NCBI RefSeq assembly: GCF_029952525.1
Contig: NZ_JASAOF010000004.1
Coordinates: 62,001 to 126,000 of the forward strand
Source: Saccharopolyspora ipomoeae
GTDB lineage: Bacteria; Actinomycetota; Actinomycetes; Mycobacteriales; Pseudonocardiaceae
Reading direction: 5' to 3'
DNA: 64,000 bases
Both the position numbers and the translations under genes were made by a program. How positions within the stretch are numbered: position 1 is the first letter of the stretch; each line of letters starts with the position of its first letter. Under the pieces are notes generated by a model. The model made no database searches and was not told the origin of the DNA. It saw only the letters and a program-made list of their open reading frames with translations. Positions 18,105-27,283 of this stretch are shown one piece after another.

Positions 18105-20699
18105 ATGTCGCGTCCGACAGCGATCAGTCCGGAAGAGCAGGAGCAGATCGCCCGCAAGATCGGTGTTCTGCTTTTACAAGGCGCTCCTGAGGACTGGCAG
18201 GAGATCACGGTGGAGTACCGAGCCACCGGCGAATACACCGACCTGCTGGGTGAGCTCACCGCGCAGGACGGCAGTTCACGCCCGGTCGAGCCGCCGGCGG
18301 AACTGCGGGAGATCTTCGAGCGCCTGCGCGAGGGCATGTACCGCCCCGACGTGGGCACCTGGTTGAGCGCGCTCTACGTCGTCGAGCGCCCGTCCAGTTA
18401 CCGAATCGATATCAACTTCGACACCGAGCCGCAGTGGCAGCGCCCGCTGCCCCGCGCGGCCTACGTCGACGAGCTTCGCCGCTACCCGCGGTCCGAGGAC
18501 AACATCCCGGACTGGATGCAGGAGCGGGTCGACGGCACCTCCGCGCCGCAGGCCGAGGACGCCCCCGTGGTGCCCGACACGGTCGCGGGCCTCCAGGCCG
18601 AGGCCTCCGAGCCCGCGGAGATCGGCTCCGGCCGCTTCCGCATCACCAACGTCTTCGACGACGTCGACGACGAGGGCCGCCCGGTCGTCTCCGAGCGCCG
18701 CCCGGTTCCCGCCGACGAGGTCGGCGCGCTGCGGCAGTACCTGGAGAACGCCCCGGTCGTGCTGGCCTCGCGGGAGAACGAGGAGGACCACCTCGATCCC
18801 GAGCGCCCCCAGTCCGTCCCGGGCACCTGGCACACCGACGGGACCTGGCTGTGGCCGGGCGCGGTGGCCTACTACCTGGCGCAGTACGGCATGCCGCCGG
18901 AGTCCGCGCTGGTCGAGCACGCCCGCAGCCGCGGTTTCACCGTCGGCGAGGTCGACGACGAGACCCGCGAAGCGGCCGTGAGCGAGCTCGTGGACCAGCC
19001 CCTCCCGGACCAGTCCGGTGACGAGCCGGTCGACGAGGCCGGGGTCGACTCCTCGGTGTCGACCGGTGCCGCCGCCGCGGGTGCCGGGGCCGCTGCCGTC
19101 GGCGCCGCCGCCGTCGGGGCCGCTGCTGCCGGGATCTCGGGTGCCGGGACCGAGTCCTCCTCGGACGAGCCGGAGGAGCTCGACGAGCCCGCCGCCCCGA
19201 TCCAGGAGGAGGCCGTGCCGGCCGCCTCCGGTTCGCGGCACGTCCTCGACGAGGACGACGACGCCCCGGACTCGCAGGAAGTGCTGGCCAAGCTGCACGA
19301 CCGGCTCACCGACTTCCAGATCGACAGCGACTCCTACCGGCTGGGCAGCCGCAGCACGGACGCCCTCTGCCTCGTGCAGGACGGCGACGACTGGGTCGTC
19401 ACCGGCACCGAGGACGTCCGCTTCGCCCGCGTCGACCACGCCGCCGCGTACCTGCTGGGCCAGCTGCTGATGGACCAGCCACCCGCGTCGGTCCCGGCCT
19501 CCCCGGTGGCCCCCGAGGCGGACCTGCCGAAGCGCACCTCCGAGCCCGTCGACGACCTGCCGCAGCGCAACGCCGCGTCGGTCGACGAGCTGCTGCCCGG
19601 CAGCTCCGAGCCCGTCGACGACCTGCCGCGCCGCGGTGCTCCGGAGCCCGAGCTCCCGCAGCGCTCCGCGCAGGAGCCGACCGATCTGCCGCAGCGCACG
19701 CCGGAATCCGCCGAGCTCCCCCAGCGGGGCGCACCGGAATCCGACCTGCCGCAGCGGAACCCGGAACCGTCCTCGGGTCTGCCGCAGCGCACGCCGCAGG
19801 CGTCCGAACTGCCCCAGCGCGCCGCGCGCGAGCCGGAGCAGTCCGGGCCCAGCACCGGCGGGAACCCGCTGTTCACCGCGAACCAGGACGCGGCCCCGCC
19901 CGCCCAGGAACCGGTGGCTCAGGAATCCGCCCCGCAGGACCCGGTTCCGCAGAGCCCGTCGGCGCCACCCGCCGACGAGGCGACCCGGTTCCAGCCCGCG
20001 CCCTCGATGGACCGGCCGCTGCCGCCGCAGGCACCGCAGTCGCCGCCGGTGGGCAACCCGGTGCAGCCGCAGGGCGGTGCTCCGGGCTCGAACCCGCTGC
20101 CCAAGCGCCAGCCCCGCCGGGACAGCAACGCGCCGGTGCCCCCGGCCGGTCCCGGCAACGGCGGACCCGCTCAGGGCCCGTCCGGTGGCGCCGACCGCCG
20201 TCCCGGACCGGGTGGTCCCGGCATGGCCGGACCGCAGCGGCAGGGCCCGCCGCCCGGACCGCCGCGTCCGCAGCAGGGTCAGCCGCAGGGCCAGCCTCCG
20301 CAGGGCCAGCCGCAGGGTTCGCCCAACGGTCAGCCGCCGCAGGGGCAGCAGATCCAGCCGCTCAACGGCGAACCGCCGCTGACGCTGTACCGGGACCGCC
20401 GGATCGTCATGCTGCAGCCGGGCACCGAGCTGGACCGCTTCGGCGAGCCGAACGGCAACGTGATGTACGCGGTGCGCACGCCGTACACGCACCGCTCGCT
20501 GCCGCCGCAGTGGGCGAACCGCACCTACGCGGCCTACCGGGTGCAGCGCCCGATCCAGGCGCTGCGGGGCACCGCGGTCGCGTGGTTCGAGCAGCCCGGT
20601 GGTGGCACGGCGTTCGTGCTCCCGGCAGCGGTCAGCGACCTGCTCTCGGACGGCACGCTCGCCGAGGTGCCGTCGCCGGAGCGCCCGCCGATGGAGTGA
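18105..20699 (+). CDS. TNT-domain NAD+ glycohydrolase-like protein with YezG-like N-terminus
   Basis: 864-aa protein. The C-terminal ~100 residues (about 755-855) match the tuberculosis necrotizing toxin fold: TELDRFGEPNGNVMYAV, RSLPPQWANRTYAAYRV and AWFEQPGGG, the last carrying the Gln that aligns with the catalytic Gln of CpnT TNT, an NAD+ glycohydrolase. Residues 1-140 (GTWLSALYVVERPSSYRIDINF, PRSEDNIPDWM) resemble YezG/DUF600 immunity proteins. A small domain at about 385-465 and a long Pro/Gln linker with LPQR repeats (480-750) lie between. No signal peptide or WXG motif, so a cytoplasmic role is likely. ATG 18105 fits the GGGGGAGG site; ATG 18096 is too close. Confidence 0.8.
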   Translation: MSRPTAISPEEQEQIARKIGVLLLQGAPEDWQEITVEYRATGEYTDLLGELTAQDGSSRPVEPPAELREIFERLREGMYRPDVGTWLSALYVVERPSSYRIDINFDTEPQWQRPLPRAAYVDELRRYPRSEDNIPDWMQERVDGTSAPQAEDAPVVPDTVAGLQAEASEPAEIGSGRFRITNVFDDVDDEGRPVVSERRPVPADEVGALRQYLENAPVVLASRENEEDHLDPERPQSVPGTWHTDGTWLWPGAVAYYLAQYGMPPESALVEHARSRGFTVGEVDDETREAAVSELVDQPLPDQSGDEPVDEAGVDSSVSTGAAAAGAGAAAVGAAAVGAAAAGISGAGTESSSDEPEELDEPAAPIQEEAVPAASGSRHVLDEDDDAPDSQEVLAKLHDRLTDFQIDSDSYRLGSRSTDALCLVQDGDDWVVTGTEDVRFARVDHAAAYLLGQLLMDQPPASVPASPVAPEADLPKRTSEPVDDLPQRNAASVDELLPGSSEPVDDLPRRGAPEPELPQRSAQEPTDLPQRTPESAELPQRGAPESDLPQRNPEPSSGLPQRTPQASELPQRAAREPEQSGPSTGGNPLFTANQDAAPPAQEPVAQESAPQDPVPQSPSAPPADEATRFQPAPSMDRPLPPQAPQSPPVGNPVQPQGGAPGSNPLPKRQPRRDSNAPVPPAGPGNGGPAQGPSGGADRRPGPGGPGMAGPQRQGPPPGPPRPQQGQPQGQPPQGQPQGSPNGQPPQGQQIQPLNGEPPLTLYRDRRIVMLQPGTELDRFGEPNGNVMYAVRTPYTHRSLPPQWANRTYAAYRVQRPIQALRGTAVAWFEQPGGGTAFVLPAAVSDLLSDGTLAEVPSPERPPME

Positions 20700-20711
20700 G
20701 CGAGAGCTGAG

Positions 20712-20746
20712 AGAGGGCCCTTCCCACCTGGGAGGGGCCCTCTTTC
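20712..20746 (+). terminator. Terminator between TNT and pentapeptide genes
   Basis: 14-bp stem AGAGGGCCCTTCCC/GGGAGGGGCCCTCT with one G-T pair and a 4-nt loop, followed by TT and C. It serves the TNT gene and may also stop the convergent gene. Confidence 0.85.
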
Positions 20747-20751
20747 GCGCT

Positions 20752-21342
20752 TCAGTCGAGCTGGAGGCCGTGGGCCGCCGCGTAGGACAGGGCCAGCGTC
20801 GTGTCGACCCGGGCGCCCCGGAGGTGGGCCTGGACGAGGGCGTCGGCGTCGAGGCGGGCGTCCCGCAGGTCGGCGTTGTCGAGCCGGGCGCCGAGCATCC
20901 GGGCACCGGAGAAGTCGACCTCGCGGAGGTCGCAGCGGCGCAGGTCGCACTCGGTGAGGTTGGCCTCGCGGAACCGGGCGCCGTGCAGGTCCACGTCGCG
21001 CAGGTCGCAGCGGCCCATCGCGACCAGGGTCAGGTCGGTCTCTCCGACCTTCAGCGAGCGCAACCGGCAGTCGACGAAGCTGGAGCCGAGCAGGCTGCAG
21101 CCCTCGAAGGAGCTCTTCCCGAACACCGTGCGCTCGAACTTGCAGGACCGGAACGCGCTCGCGACGTGCTGCGAACCGTTGAGATCGGCACCGGTGAAGT
21201 CGCAGTCGGTGAACACGCAGTTGCGGGTGCTCAGCCCGGTCAGGTCGGCGTCGGTGAAATCGCACTGCTCGAAAACCCGGCCGGACCACTCCTGATCCGG
21301 CAACATCGCGTCCTGGAAGTCCTCGCCGACCGCGCTCGTCAT
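20752..21342 (-). CDS. Pentapeptide-repeat protein
   Basis: 196-aa protein made almost entirely of A(D/N)LxX-type pentapeptides (CDFTDADLTGL, CDLRDVDLHGARFREANLTECDLRRCDL), predicting a right-handed quadrilateral beta-helix. Some family members (MfpA/Qnr) mimic DNA and protect gyrase; nothing here proves that role. ATG 21342 has AGGGTG 6 nt upstream, preferred to GTG 21351. Confidence 0.85.
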   Translation of the reverse strand: MTSAVGEDFQDAMLPDQEWSGRVFEQCDFTDADLTGLSTRNCVFTDCDFTGADLNGSQHVASAFRSCKFERTVFGKSSFEGCSLLGSSFVDCRLRSLKVGETDLTLVAMGRCDLRDVDLHGARFREANLTECDLRRCDLREVDFSGARMLGARLDNADLRDARLDADALVQAHLRGARVDTTLALSYAAAHGLQLD

Positions 21343-21386
21343 GGGACACACCCTGGCACGAGCGCCCGACGTCCTGGGAAGGCGCC

Positions 21387-21737
21387 ATGCGAATCCACCG
21401 GGTAGTGCCCAATCTCAAGACCACCGATCTCGCGGCGACGCGGGACCACTACGTGCGGGTGTTCGGCTTCGAGGTGGTGATGGACATGGACTGGATCGTC
21501 ACCCTCAGCTCGCCCGAGGACCGGATGCGCCAGTTCAGCCTGATCACCGAGGACGCCACGGCGCCCGAGCACCCGGACATCTCGATCGAGGTGGACGACG
21601 TCGACGCCGCTTACGCGGCCGCGGTGGAATCCGGTGCGGAGATCGTGCACCCGCTGACCGACGAGCCGTGGGGCGTGCGGCGGTTCTTCCACCGCGACCC
21701 GAGCGGAACCGTGGTCAACACGCTGTCCCACCGGTAG
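21387..21737 (+). CDS. VOC (glyoxalase-like) family protein
   Basis: 116-aa single-module vicinal-oxygen-chelate protein. The beta-alpha-beta-beta-beta pattern is visible (IHRVVPNLKTTDL ... DISIEVDDVDAAYAAAVESG ... WGVRRFFHRDPSGTVVNTLSH). It could be a glyoxalase, antibiotic-resistance or C-C lyase relative; substrate unknown. Good GGGAAGG site. Its 3' end seeds a 19-bp tandem repeat. Confidence 0.85.
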   Translation: MRIHRVVPNLKTTDLAATRDHYVRVFGFEVVMDMDWIVTLSSPEDRMRQFSLITEDATAPEHPDISIEVDDVDAAYAAAVESGAEIVHPLTDEPWGVRRFFHRDPSGTVVNTLSHR

Positions 21738-21793
21738 TCGCGGGTCCCACCGGTAGTCGCGGGTCCCACCGTCAGTCGCTGGTCCCACCGCTG
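21726..21793. repeat. 19-bp tandem array at VOC gene 3' end
   Basis: TCCCACCG recurs at 21726, 21745, 21764 and 21783, exactly 19 bp apart. The first unit is the last four codons and stop of the VOC gene (TCCCACCGGTAG); later copies carry the same 12 bp (degenerating) plus a TCGCGGG spacer. It fills the gap to the convergent USP gene. Confidence 0.9.
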
Positions 21794-21794
21794 A

Positions 21795-22256
21795 TTACGG
21801 GACGACGACCACCGGGCGGACCGCTTCGACGACCAGGGTCGCCGGGACCGTGCCGAGGAGGCCGCCTCGGCGGCGGGAGCGGCCGACGACGATGAGGTCG
21901 GCTCGGTACTGCTCGGCGACCTGCTCCAGGCCGACCGCGGGGTCGCCTCGGTGGTGCACGAAGTCCCAGTCGATGTCCACCCACTTCAGGTGCGACACGA
22001 CTTCCTGCTTGAGCTCCTCCACGAGGGATTCGGCGGCTTCGCTGGCCACCGCGACACCCATCGGGGACCAGTAGGCGACGCCGCCCACCGCCTCGACGTA
22101 GACCAGCACGAGACGCGCGCGTTCGCGGCGGGCGAGACCCGCCGCCCACGCGGCGGCGTGGAAGCTGGCCGGGCTGCCGTCCATGCCCACGACGATGCCG
22201 CCCAGGCCGTCCTTGCCGATCTCGAATTCACGCTCGGTGCTGTCGCCTTCGGCCAC
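21795..22256 (-). CDS. Universal stress protein
   Basis: 153-aa single-domain USP of the ATP-binding type: IVVGMDGSPAS at the N-terminus and the GRSRRRGGLLGTVPATLV nucleotide loop (G-x2-G-x9-G-S/T-like) before a hydrophobic last strand VRPVVVV. Probably a stress-responsive cytoplasmic protein. Convergent with the VOC gene. Confidence 0.9.
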   Translation of the reverse strand: MAEGDSTEREFEIGKDGLGGIVVGMDGSPASFHAAAWAAGLARRERARLVLVYVEAVGGVAYWSPMGVAVASEAAESLVEELKQEVVSHLKWVDIDWDFVHHRGDPAVGLEQVAEQYRADLIVVGRSRRRGGLLGTVPATLVVEAVRPVVVVP

Positions 22257-22405
22257 GCCGGAATGGTACTCAGTGCCCGGGACCGTTGTTCCGTCGCTGT
22301 TCGTTCCGCCGTGCGGGGGTGCTGCGCCGTGCGGGGTGCTGCGCCGTGAGTGCTGCGCCGACCGGGGGTGTCCGGTGCCGGGGGCCGCGCGTTAGGTTCT
22401 GCGAC

Positions 22406-23680
22406 GTGACCGCAGTGGAACCCCGCACCGAAGCCGAGCAGCGCGCCCTGGACGCCGTGGACGTCGACGCCATCGTCGGTGATCTCCGCGAACTGGTGGC
22501 GATCCCCAGCGTCGGCGGCACCGCGGCCGAGCACGACGCGCAGCAGTGGTGCGCCGACAAGCTCGCCGGGCTGGGCCACCGGGTCGATCACTGGCGCATC
22601 GACGTCGACGAGCTCGCCCGGCACCCCGAGTTCCCCGGCCAGGAGGCCGAGCGGGACGAGGCGTACGGCTGCGTCGGGGTCAGCAGCGAGGGTGATCCGG
22701 CGCTGGTGTTCTGCGGGCACACCGACGTTGTTCCGCCGGGCGACCTGGACCGCTGGCCGGACCGCGACCCGTACGCCCTGCGCATCGACGACGGCATCGC
22801 CGCCGGTCGCGGCACCTGCGACATGAAGGGCGGCGTGGTGGCGTTCCTCGGCGCCCTGCAGGCACTGCGCGCGGCGGGTGTGGAGCTGGCCCGGCCGGTC
22901 GCGGTGCACTCGGTCGTCGCCGAGGAGGACGGCGGGCTGGGCGCGTTCGCGACGCTGCAGCGCGGTCACCGCGGTGAGGCGTGCGTGATCGCCGAACCGA
23001 CGCAGAACACCATCGTGGCGGCCAACGGCGGTTCGCTGACGTTCCGGCTGGAGGTCCCGGGTCAGAGCACGCACGGCTCGACCCGCTACCGGGGCGTCAA
23101 CGCGCTCGACAAGCTGGCCGAGCTGCTGCCGGTGCTGCGCGAGCTGGAGTCCCGGCGCAACGTCGACCCGGACCCGCTGGTGGAGCACCTGGAGATCCCG
23201 TACCCGCTGTCGGTCGGCAAGGCCCACGTCGGTGACTGGGCGAGCACGGTCCCGGACCTCGCGGTCGCCGAGGGCCGCTACGGGGTGCGGCTCGGCGAGT
23301 CCGTCGAGCAGGCCAAGGCCGAGTTCGCCGCCGCCGTGGCCGAGGCCTGCGCAGCCGACCCGTGGCTGGCCGAGCACCCGGTCCGGGTGACCTGGCCGGG
23401 CGGCATCTTCGCCAGCGGCCGCTTCCCAGAGGGTCACCCGCTGCTGGAGGAGACCCGGCAAGCGATCGTCGCAGCGGGCGGCCCCGACCCGGAGGTCCTG
23501 GGCGCCCCCTACGGCTCGGACCTCCGCCAGTACGCGGCCACCGGAATGCCCACGCTCACCTACGGCCCGGGCGACGTCCGCTACGCCCACGCGGACGACG
23601 AACACGTCACCATCGCAGACCTGGAGCAGTGCGCCAGAACCTTCGTCCTCCTAGCAATCAACCGCTGCGGAATCGCCTGA
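22406..23680 (+). CDS. M20 family peptidase (ArgE/DapE-like deacylase)
   Basis: 424-aa di-metal amidohydrolase. Ligand motifs are intact: FCGHTDVVPPG, GRGTCDMKGG (bridging Asp), VAEEDGG (general base Glu and ligand) and YAHADDEHV near the C-terminus; the lid/dimerisation domain lies at about 200-310. Related to succinyl-diaminopimelate desuccinylase and acetylornithine deacetylase; the substrate cannot be read from sequence. GTG 22406 gives the expected family N-terminus. Confidence 0.85.
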   Translation: MTAVEPRTEAEQRALDAVDVDAIVGDLRELVAIPSVGGTAAEHDAQQWCADKLAGLGHRVDHWRIDVDELARHPEFPGQEAERDEAYGCVGVSSEGDPALVFCGHTDVVPPGDLDRWPDRDPYALRIDDGIAAGRGTCDMKGGVVAFLGALQALRAAGVELARPVAVHSVVAEEDGGLGAFATLQRGHRGEACVIAEPTQNTIVAANGGSLTFRLEVPGQSTHGSTRYRGVNALDKLAELLPVLRELESRRNVDPDPLVEHLEIPYPLSVGKAHVGDWASTVPDLAVAEGRYGVRLGESVEQAKAEFAAAVAEACAADPWLAEHPVRVTWPGGIFASGRFPEGHPLLEETRQAIVAAGGPDPEVLGAPYGSDLRQYAATGMPTLTYGPGDVRYAHADDEHVTIADLEQCARTFVLLAINRCGIA

Positions 23681-23690
23681 CCCCAAACAC

Positions 23691-23875
23691 CGTCAGGCAA
23701 CCGCCGCAGGCGGTTTCTCAGCACCCCACCTAGGCAACTGGCACCGCCGCGGGTTCTGAGCGGCTCTCTGGGGAGGACAGCCGACGTGTCGTGTATTGGC
23801 ACAAGCCTCGGATCCCGGAGCCAGAGAGCCGCTCAGGTTCCGCTTCTGGCACCGCCAAGCAACAAGATCACGGAG
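23691..23875. repeat. ~180-bp structured intergenic element, copy 1
   Basis: Begins CGTCAGGCAA and runs to ACCGCCAAGC. It holds a hairpin AACCGCC-GCA-GGCGGTT (23699-23715) and a long stem CTGAGCGGCTCTCTGG (23756-23771) with CCAGAGAGCCGCTCAG (23821-23836), 16 perfect pairs around a ~49-nt loop containing GGACAGCCGACGTGTCGTGT. The second copy is at 62374. The stem sequences differ between copies but stay paired. It lies between convergent genes. Confidence 0.88.
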
Positions 23876-23936
23876 TCGTGTCAGTAGACGAAAACCCGCA
23901 CGACCACACCGATGACGTCCAAAAACAGCCACAGAC

Positions 23937-26900
23937 CTAATGAAAATCCCGAGACTCCGAAGGCACCCGAATATCCAGTTTTTGGAGTCGATCGGCCCGC
24001 AGGTTCACCACCTCACCAGCCCGCTCAACAACCCCCCGAACCAACAGAGCAGCACTGGTACGTCCGACCTTCCGGTACCGAGCCCACAGCCCGGGCGAGC
24101 ACACGACGTTGACGGTCCCGGTCTCATCCTCGAGGTTGAGGAACGTGATCCCGCCAGCGGTGGCCGGCCGCTGCCGGTGAGTCACGGCCCCGCCCACCAG
24201 AACCCGGGTCCCGTGCTCCACTTCGGACAGACGAGAAGCGGGCAGCGCCCCGAGCTCGTCGAGGCGCGCCCGGACGAACTGCAGCGGGAAGCTGTCGGGT
24301 GAGACTCCGGTGGCCCACACGTCGGCGGCGGCCTTCTCGACGCCGTCCATCCCGGGCAGGGCAGGGGCGTCGGAGGAGACGGTGGTGCCGGGCAACCGGT
24401 CTGGTCGTTCGCGGGCGGCCGCGGCGGCGTTCCACAGCGCTTCGCGGCGGGTCAGGCCGAACCCGTCGAACGCGCCTCCGGTGGCCAGGGCTTCCATCTG
24501 GGGCGCGGTCAGGCGCACGCGCCGCGCCACGTCGGCCATGTCGGCAAAGGGCCCGTTCTCGGCGCGTTCGGCGACCAGCTCCTCGGCGAGGTCCTCGCCG
24601 AGCTTGCGCACCGCGGACAGACCGATGCGCACGGCTTGCCGTCCGGCGCTGGTGGTGTCGGGTTCCAGATCGGCGTGCACTCGGCTGGCGTTGATGTCGG
24701 GTCCGCGCACCACGACGCCGTGCCTGCGCGCGTCGGCGACCAGCGATTGCGGCGAGTAGAACCCCATCGGTTGGGCCTTGAGCAGCGCCGCGCAGAAGGC
24801 GGCCGGGTAGTAGCGCTTGAACCAGGCGCTGGCGAACACCAGCAGCGCGAAGCTCAGCGCGTGACTCTCGGGGAACCCGTAGTTGGCGAAGGCCAGCATC
24901 CGCTGGTAGATGTGCTCGGCCAGCTCTTCGCCGATGCCGTTGGCGGCCATGCCTTCGAAGAGCCTGTCGCGCAGGCGTTCCATGCGTTCGGCGGAGCGCT
25001 TTGCACCCATCGCCCGGCGGAGCTGGTCGGCCTCGGCCGGGCTGAATCCGGCGACGTCGACCGCCAGCTGCATCAGCTGCTCCTGGAACAGCGGGACGCC
25101 CAGCGTCTTGGCCAGCGCACCGGCCATCAGCGGATGTTCGTAGTCCCACTCCTCCTCGTCGTTGCGGCGGCGGATGTAGGGGTGCACCGATCCGCCCTGG
25201 ATGGGGCCGGGCCTGATCAGCGCGACCTCGACCACCAGGTCGTAGAACTCGCGGGGTTTGAGCCGGGGCAGCGTGGCCAGCTGCGCGCGGCTCTCCACCT
25301 GGAACACCCCGATGGCGTCGGCTCGGCGCAGCATCGCGTAGACCTCGGGATCGGACAGGTCCAGTTCGCCGAGGTCGACGTCGATGCCGTGGTGCTCGCG
25401 GGTCATGTCGATGGCGTGGTGCAGCGCCGAGAGCATGCCCAGGCCGAGCAGGTCGAACTTGACCAGGCCGACGGTGGCGCAGTCGTCCTTGTCCCACTGC
25501 AGCACCGTCCGGCCGGGCATCCGCGCCCATTCCACCGGGCACACCTCGCTGACCGGCTGGTGGCAGATCACCATGCCGCCGGAGTGGATCCCCAGGTGGC
25601 GCGGGAATCCCATCAGCTCGTCGGCGAGATCGCGCACCGCGCCGGGGATCTCGGAGTCCTCGGGCAGCGGTCCCCAGTGCTCGATCTCCTTGCTCCAGGC
25701 GTCCTGCTGGCCGGGCGAGTAGCCGAGCGCGCGGGCCACGTCGCGCACCGCGGACTTGGGGCGGTAGCCGATGACGTTGGCGACCTGGGCGGCGTGGGTG
25801 CGGCCGTACTTGGCGTAGACGTGCTGGATGACCTCCTCGCGGCGGCCGGATTCGATGTCGATGTCGATGTCCGGCGGCCCGTCCCGCTCGGGTGCGAGGA
25901 ACCGCTCGAACAGCAGCCGGTAGCGCACCGGGTCGGCGTTGGTGATGCGCAGCGCGAAGCACACGGCCGAGTTCGCCGCCGATCCCCTGCCCTGGCACAG
26001 GATGTCCTCGCGGCGGCAGAAGTCGATGATCTCGTGCACGACCAGGAAGTAGCCGGGGAACTCGAGCTCCTCGATGACGGCGAGCTCGTGCTCGATCTGC
26101 CGGTAGGCCTCCGGCGCGGCCTGCGGCGGCCCGTAGCGGTCGAGCGCGCCGAGGTAGACCAGTTCCCGCAGGTGGCTGGTCTCGGTGTGGCCGCGCGGCA
26201 CGTCGAACGGGGGCAGCTGGGGGGCGACCAGGCTCAGGTCGAACGCGCAGGACTTGCCGAGCTCGGCGGCCCGCTGCACCGCACCCGGGTAGCGGGCGAA
26301 GCGCTCGGTCATCTCGGCTCCGGAGCGCAGGTGGTTGCCGGCCCAGGCGGGCAGCCAGCCGTCCATGTCGTCCAGGCTGCGTCGCGCGCGGACGGCCGCG
26401 ACGACGCTCGCCAGCCGCGCCCGGTCCGGGCGCGCCAGGTGCGCGCCGGTGGTGGCCACCGTGGACAGCCCGGCCCGGTCGGCGAGCTCGGCTAGGGCGT
26501 CGTTGCGCACCGAGTCGGTGGGCAGGCCGTGGTCGGTGAGCTCGACGGTGACGTGCTCGCGACCGAAGAGCCCGACCAGCCGGTCGAGTTCGACCGCGGC
26601 GGCGTCCGTCCCGCCCGCGGCCAGGGCCGCCTGGACCGCGCCCTTGCGGCAGCCGGTGAGGACCTGCCAGTGCCCGGCCGCGTCGGCGGCCAGCTCCTCC
26701 AGCCGGTACTCCGGGCGTCCCTTCTCCTCTCCGCGCAGCTGCGCGGTGCTGATCGCCCGGCACAGGGAGGCGTAGCCGTCGAGGTCGCGGGCCAGCACCA
26801 GCAGGTGCCCGCCTTCGGGGTCGGGGACGCCGTTCTGCGACTGGGTGAGCCCCAGGCTCAGCTCGGCGCCGAACGCGGTGCGCACGTCGTGCTCCTTGGC

Positions 26901-27209
26901 GGCTTCGGCGAACCGCACGACGCCGTAGAGCCCGTCGTGGTCGGTGAGCGCGATGGCCTCCAGTCCGAGGTGCGCGGCCTCCTCGATCAGCTCCTCGGGG
27001 TGCGCGGCGCCGTCGAGGAAGCTGAAGTTGGAGTGCGCGTGCAGCTCGGCGTAGGGGACCTTCTCGCCCGGCGGCGACAGGCCGCGGCCTCGTCGTCGAT
27101 GTTCGGCGCGGGGGCGTGCCGCGGGACCCTCGTCGCGGCGCGGCGTCATCGTGCCGGAGAGGGCCTTCTCCAGCTCGGACCAGCTCTGGGGCGGGTTGAA
27201 CCAACTCAT
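23937..27209 (-). CDS. dnaE2: Error-prone DNA polymerase III alpha, DnaE2
   Basis: 1090-aa C-family polymerase of the ImuA'-ImuB-DnaE2 mutasome, which makes damage-induced mutations. N-terminal PHP domain (VPYAELHAHSNFSFLDG, about residue 47), polymerase palm with the PDIDIDIESGRR aspartates and QWDKDDC, then HhH and OB-fold. The short MSWFNPPQSWSELEKALSG N-terminus fits DnaE2, so ATG 27209 is chosen over frames reaching 27308. Two LexA boxes lie just upstream, one covering its ribosome site. Downstream of imuB with a 74-nt gap. Confidence 0.95.
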   Translation of the reverse strand: MSWFNPPQSWSELEKALSGTMTPRRDEGPAARPRAEHRRRGRGLSPPGEKVPYAELHAHSNFSFLDGAAHPEELIEEAAHLGLEAIALTDHDGLYGVVRFAEAAKEHDVRTAFGAELSLGLTQSQNGVPDPEGGHLLVLARDLDGYASLCRAISTAQLRGEEKGRPEYRLEELAADAAGHWQVLTGCRKGAVQAALAAGGTDAAAVELDRLVGLFGREHVTVELTDHGLPTDSVRNDALAELADRAGLSTVATTGAHLARPDRARLASVVAAVRARRSLDDMDGWLPAWAGNHLRSGAEMTERFARYPGAVQRAAELGKSCAFDLSLVAPQLPPFDVPRGHTETSHLRELVYLGALDRYGPPQAAPEAYRQIEHELAVIEELEFPGYFLVVHEIIDFCRREDILCQGRGSAANSAVCFALRITNADPVRYRLLFERFLAPERDGPPDIDIDIESGRREEVIQHVYAKYGRTHAAQVANVIGYRPKSAVRDVARALGYSPGQQDAWSKEIEHWGPLPEDSEIPGAVRDLADELMGFPRHLGIHSGGMVICHQPVSEVCPVEWARMPGRTVLQWDKDDCATVGLVKFDLLGLGMLSALHHAIDMTREHHGIDVDLGELDLSDPEVYAMLRRADAIGVFQVESRAQLATLPRLKPREFYDLVVEVALIRPGPIQGGSVHPYIRRRNDEEEWDYEHPLMAGALAKTLGVPLFQEQLMQLAVDVAGFSPAEADQLRRAMGAKRSAERMERLRDRLFEGMAANGIGEELAEHIYQRMLAFANYGFPESHALSFALLVFASAWFKRYYPAAFCAALLKAQPMGFYSPQSLVADARRHGVVVRGPDINASRVHADLEPDTTSAGRQAVRIGLSAVRKLGEDLAEELVAERAENGPFADMADVARRVRLTAPQMEALATGGAFDGFGLTRREALWNAAAAARERPDRLPGTTVSSDAPALPGMDGVEKAAADVWATGVSPDSFPLQFVRARLDELGALPASRLSEVEHGTRVLVGGAVTHRQRPATAGGITFLNLEDETGTVNVVCSPGLWARYRKVGRTSAALLVRGVVERAGEVVNLRADRLQKLDIRVPSESRDFH

Positions 27210-27216
27210 GGACCTA

Positions 27217-27232
27217 GTGAACTCCTGTTCGA
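27217..27232. promoter_or_regulatory. LexA (SOS) box, dnaE2-proximal
   Basis: GTGAACTCCTGTTCGA; on the minus strand TCGAAC-AGGA-GTTC, close to the mycobacterial consensus TCGAAC-N4-GTTCGA. It lies 8-23 nt before the dnaE2 ATG and contains the AGGAG ribosome site. Confidence 0.75.
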
Positions 27233-27264
27233 ACCGTGGCGCTACCAGCTGGGACGACATCCAC

Positions 27265-27280
27265 TCGAACGAGTGTTCCC
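27265..27280. promoter_or_regulatory. LexA (SOS) box, second site before dnaE2
   Basis: TCGAAC-GAGT-GTTCCC, 10 of 12 consensus positions, in the gap between imuB and dnaE2. Together with the site at 27217 it suggests dnaE2 has its own SOS promoter besides readthrough from imuB. Confidence 0.75.
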
Positions 27281-27283
27281 CTG

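Noticed and set aside
18276-20906. 876-codon open frame on the minus strand
   Set aside because: Shadow of the TNT gene caused by GC-rich third positions; the translation is Arg/Gly/Leu-rich without any domain.
23693-23932. Short conserved peptide (ANTRHVGCPP...) readable in both copies of the 180-bp element
   Set aside because: A 4-nt insertion in copy 2 breaks the frame upstream of the shared part, and changes follow stem pairing rather than codon positions.
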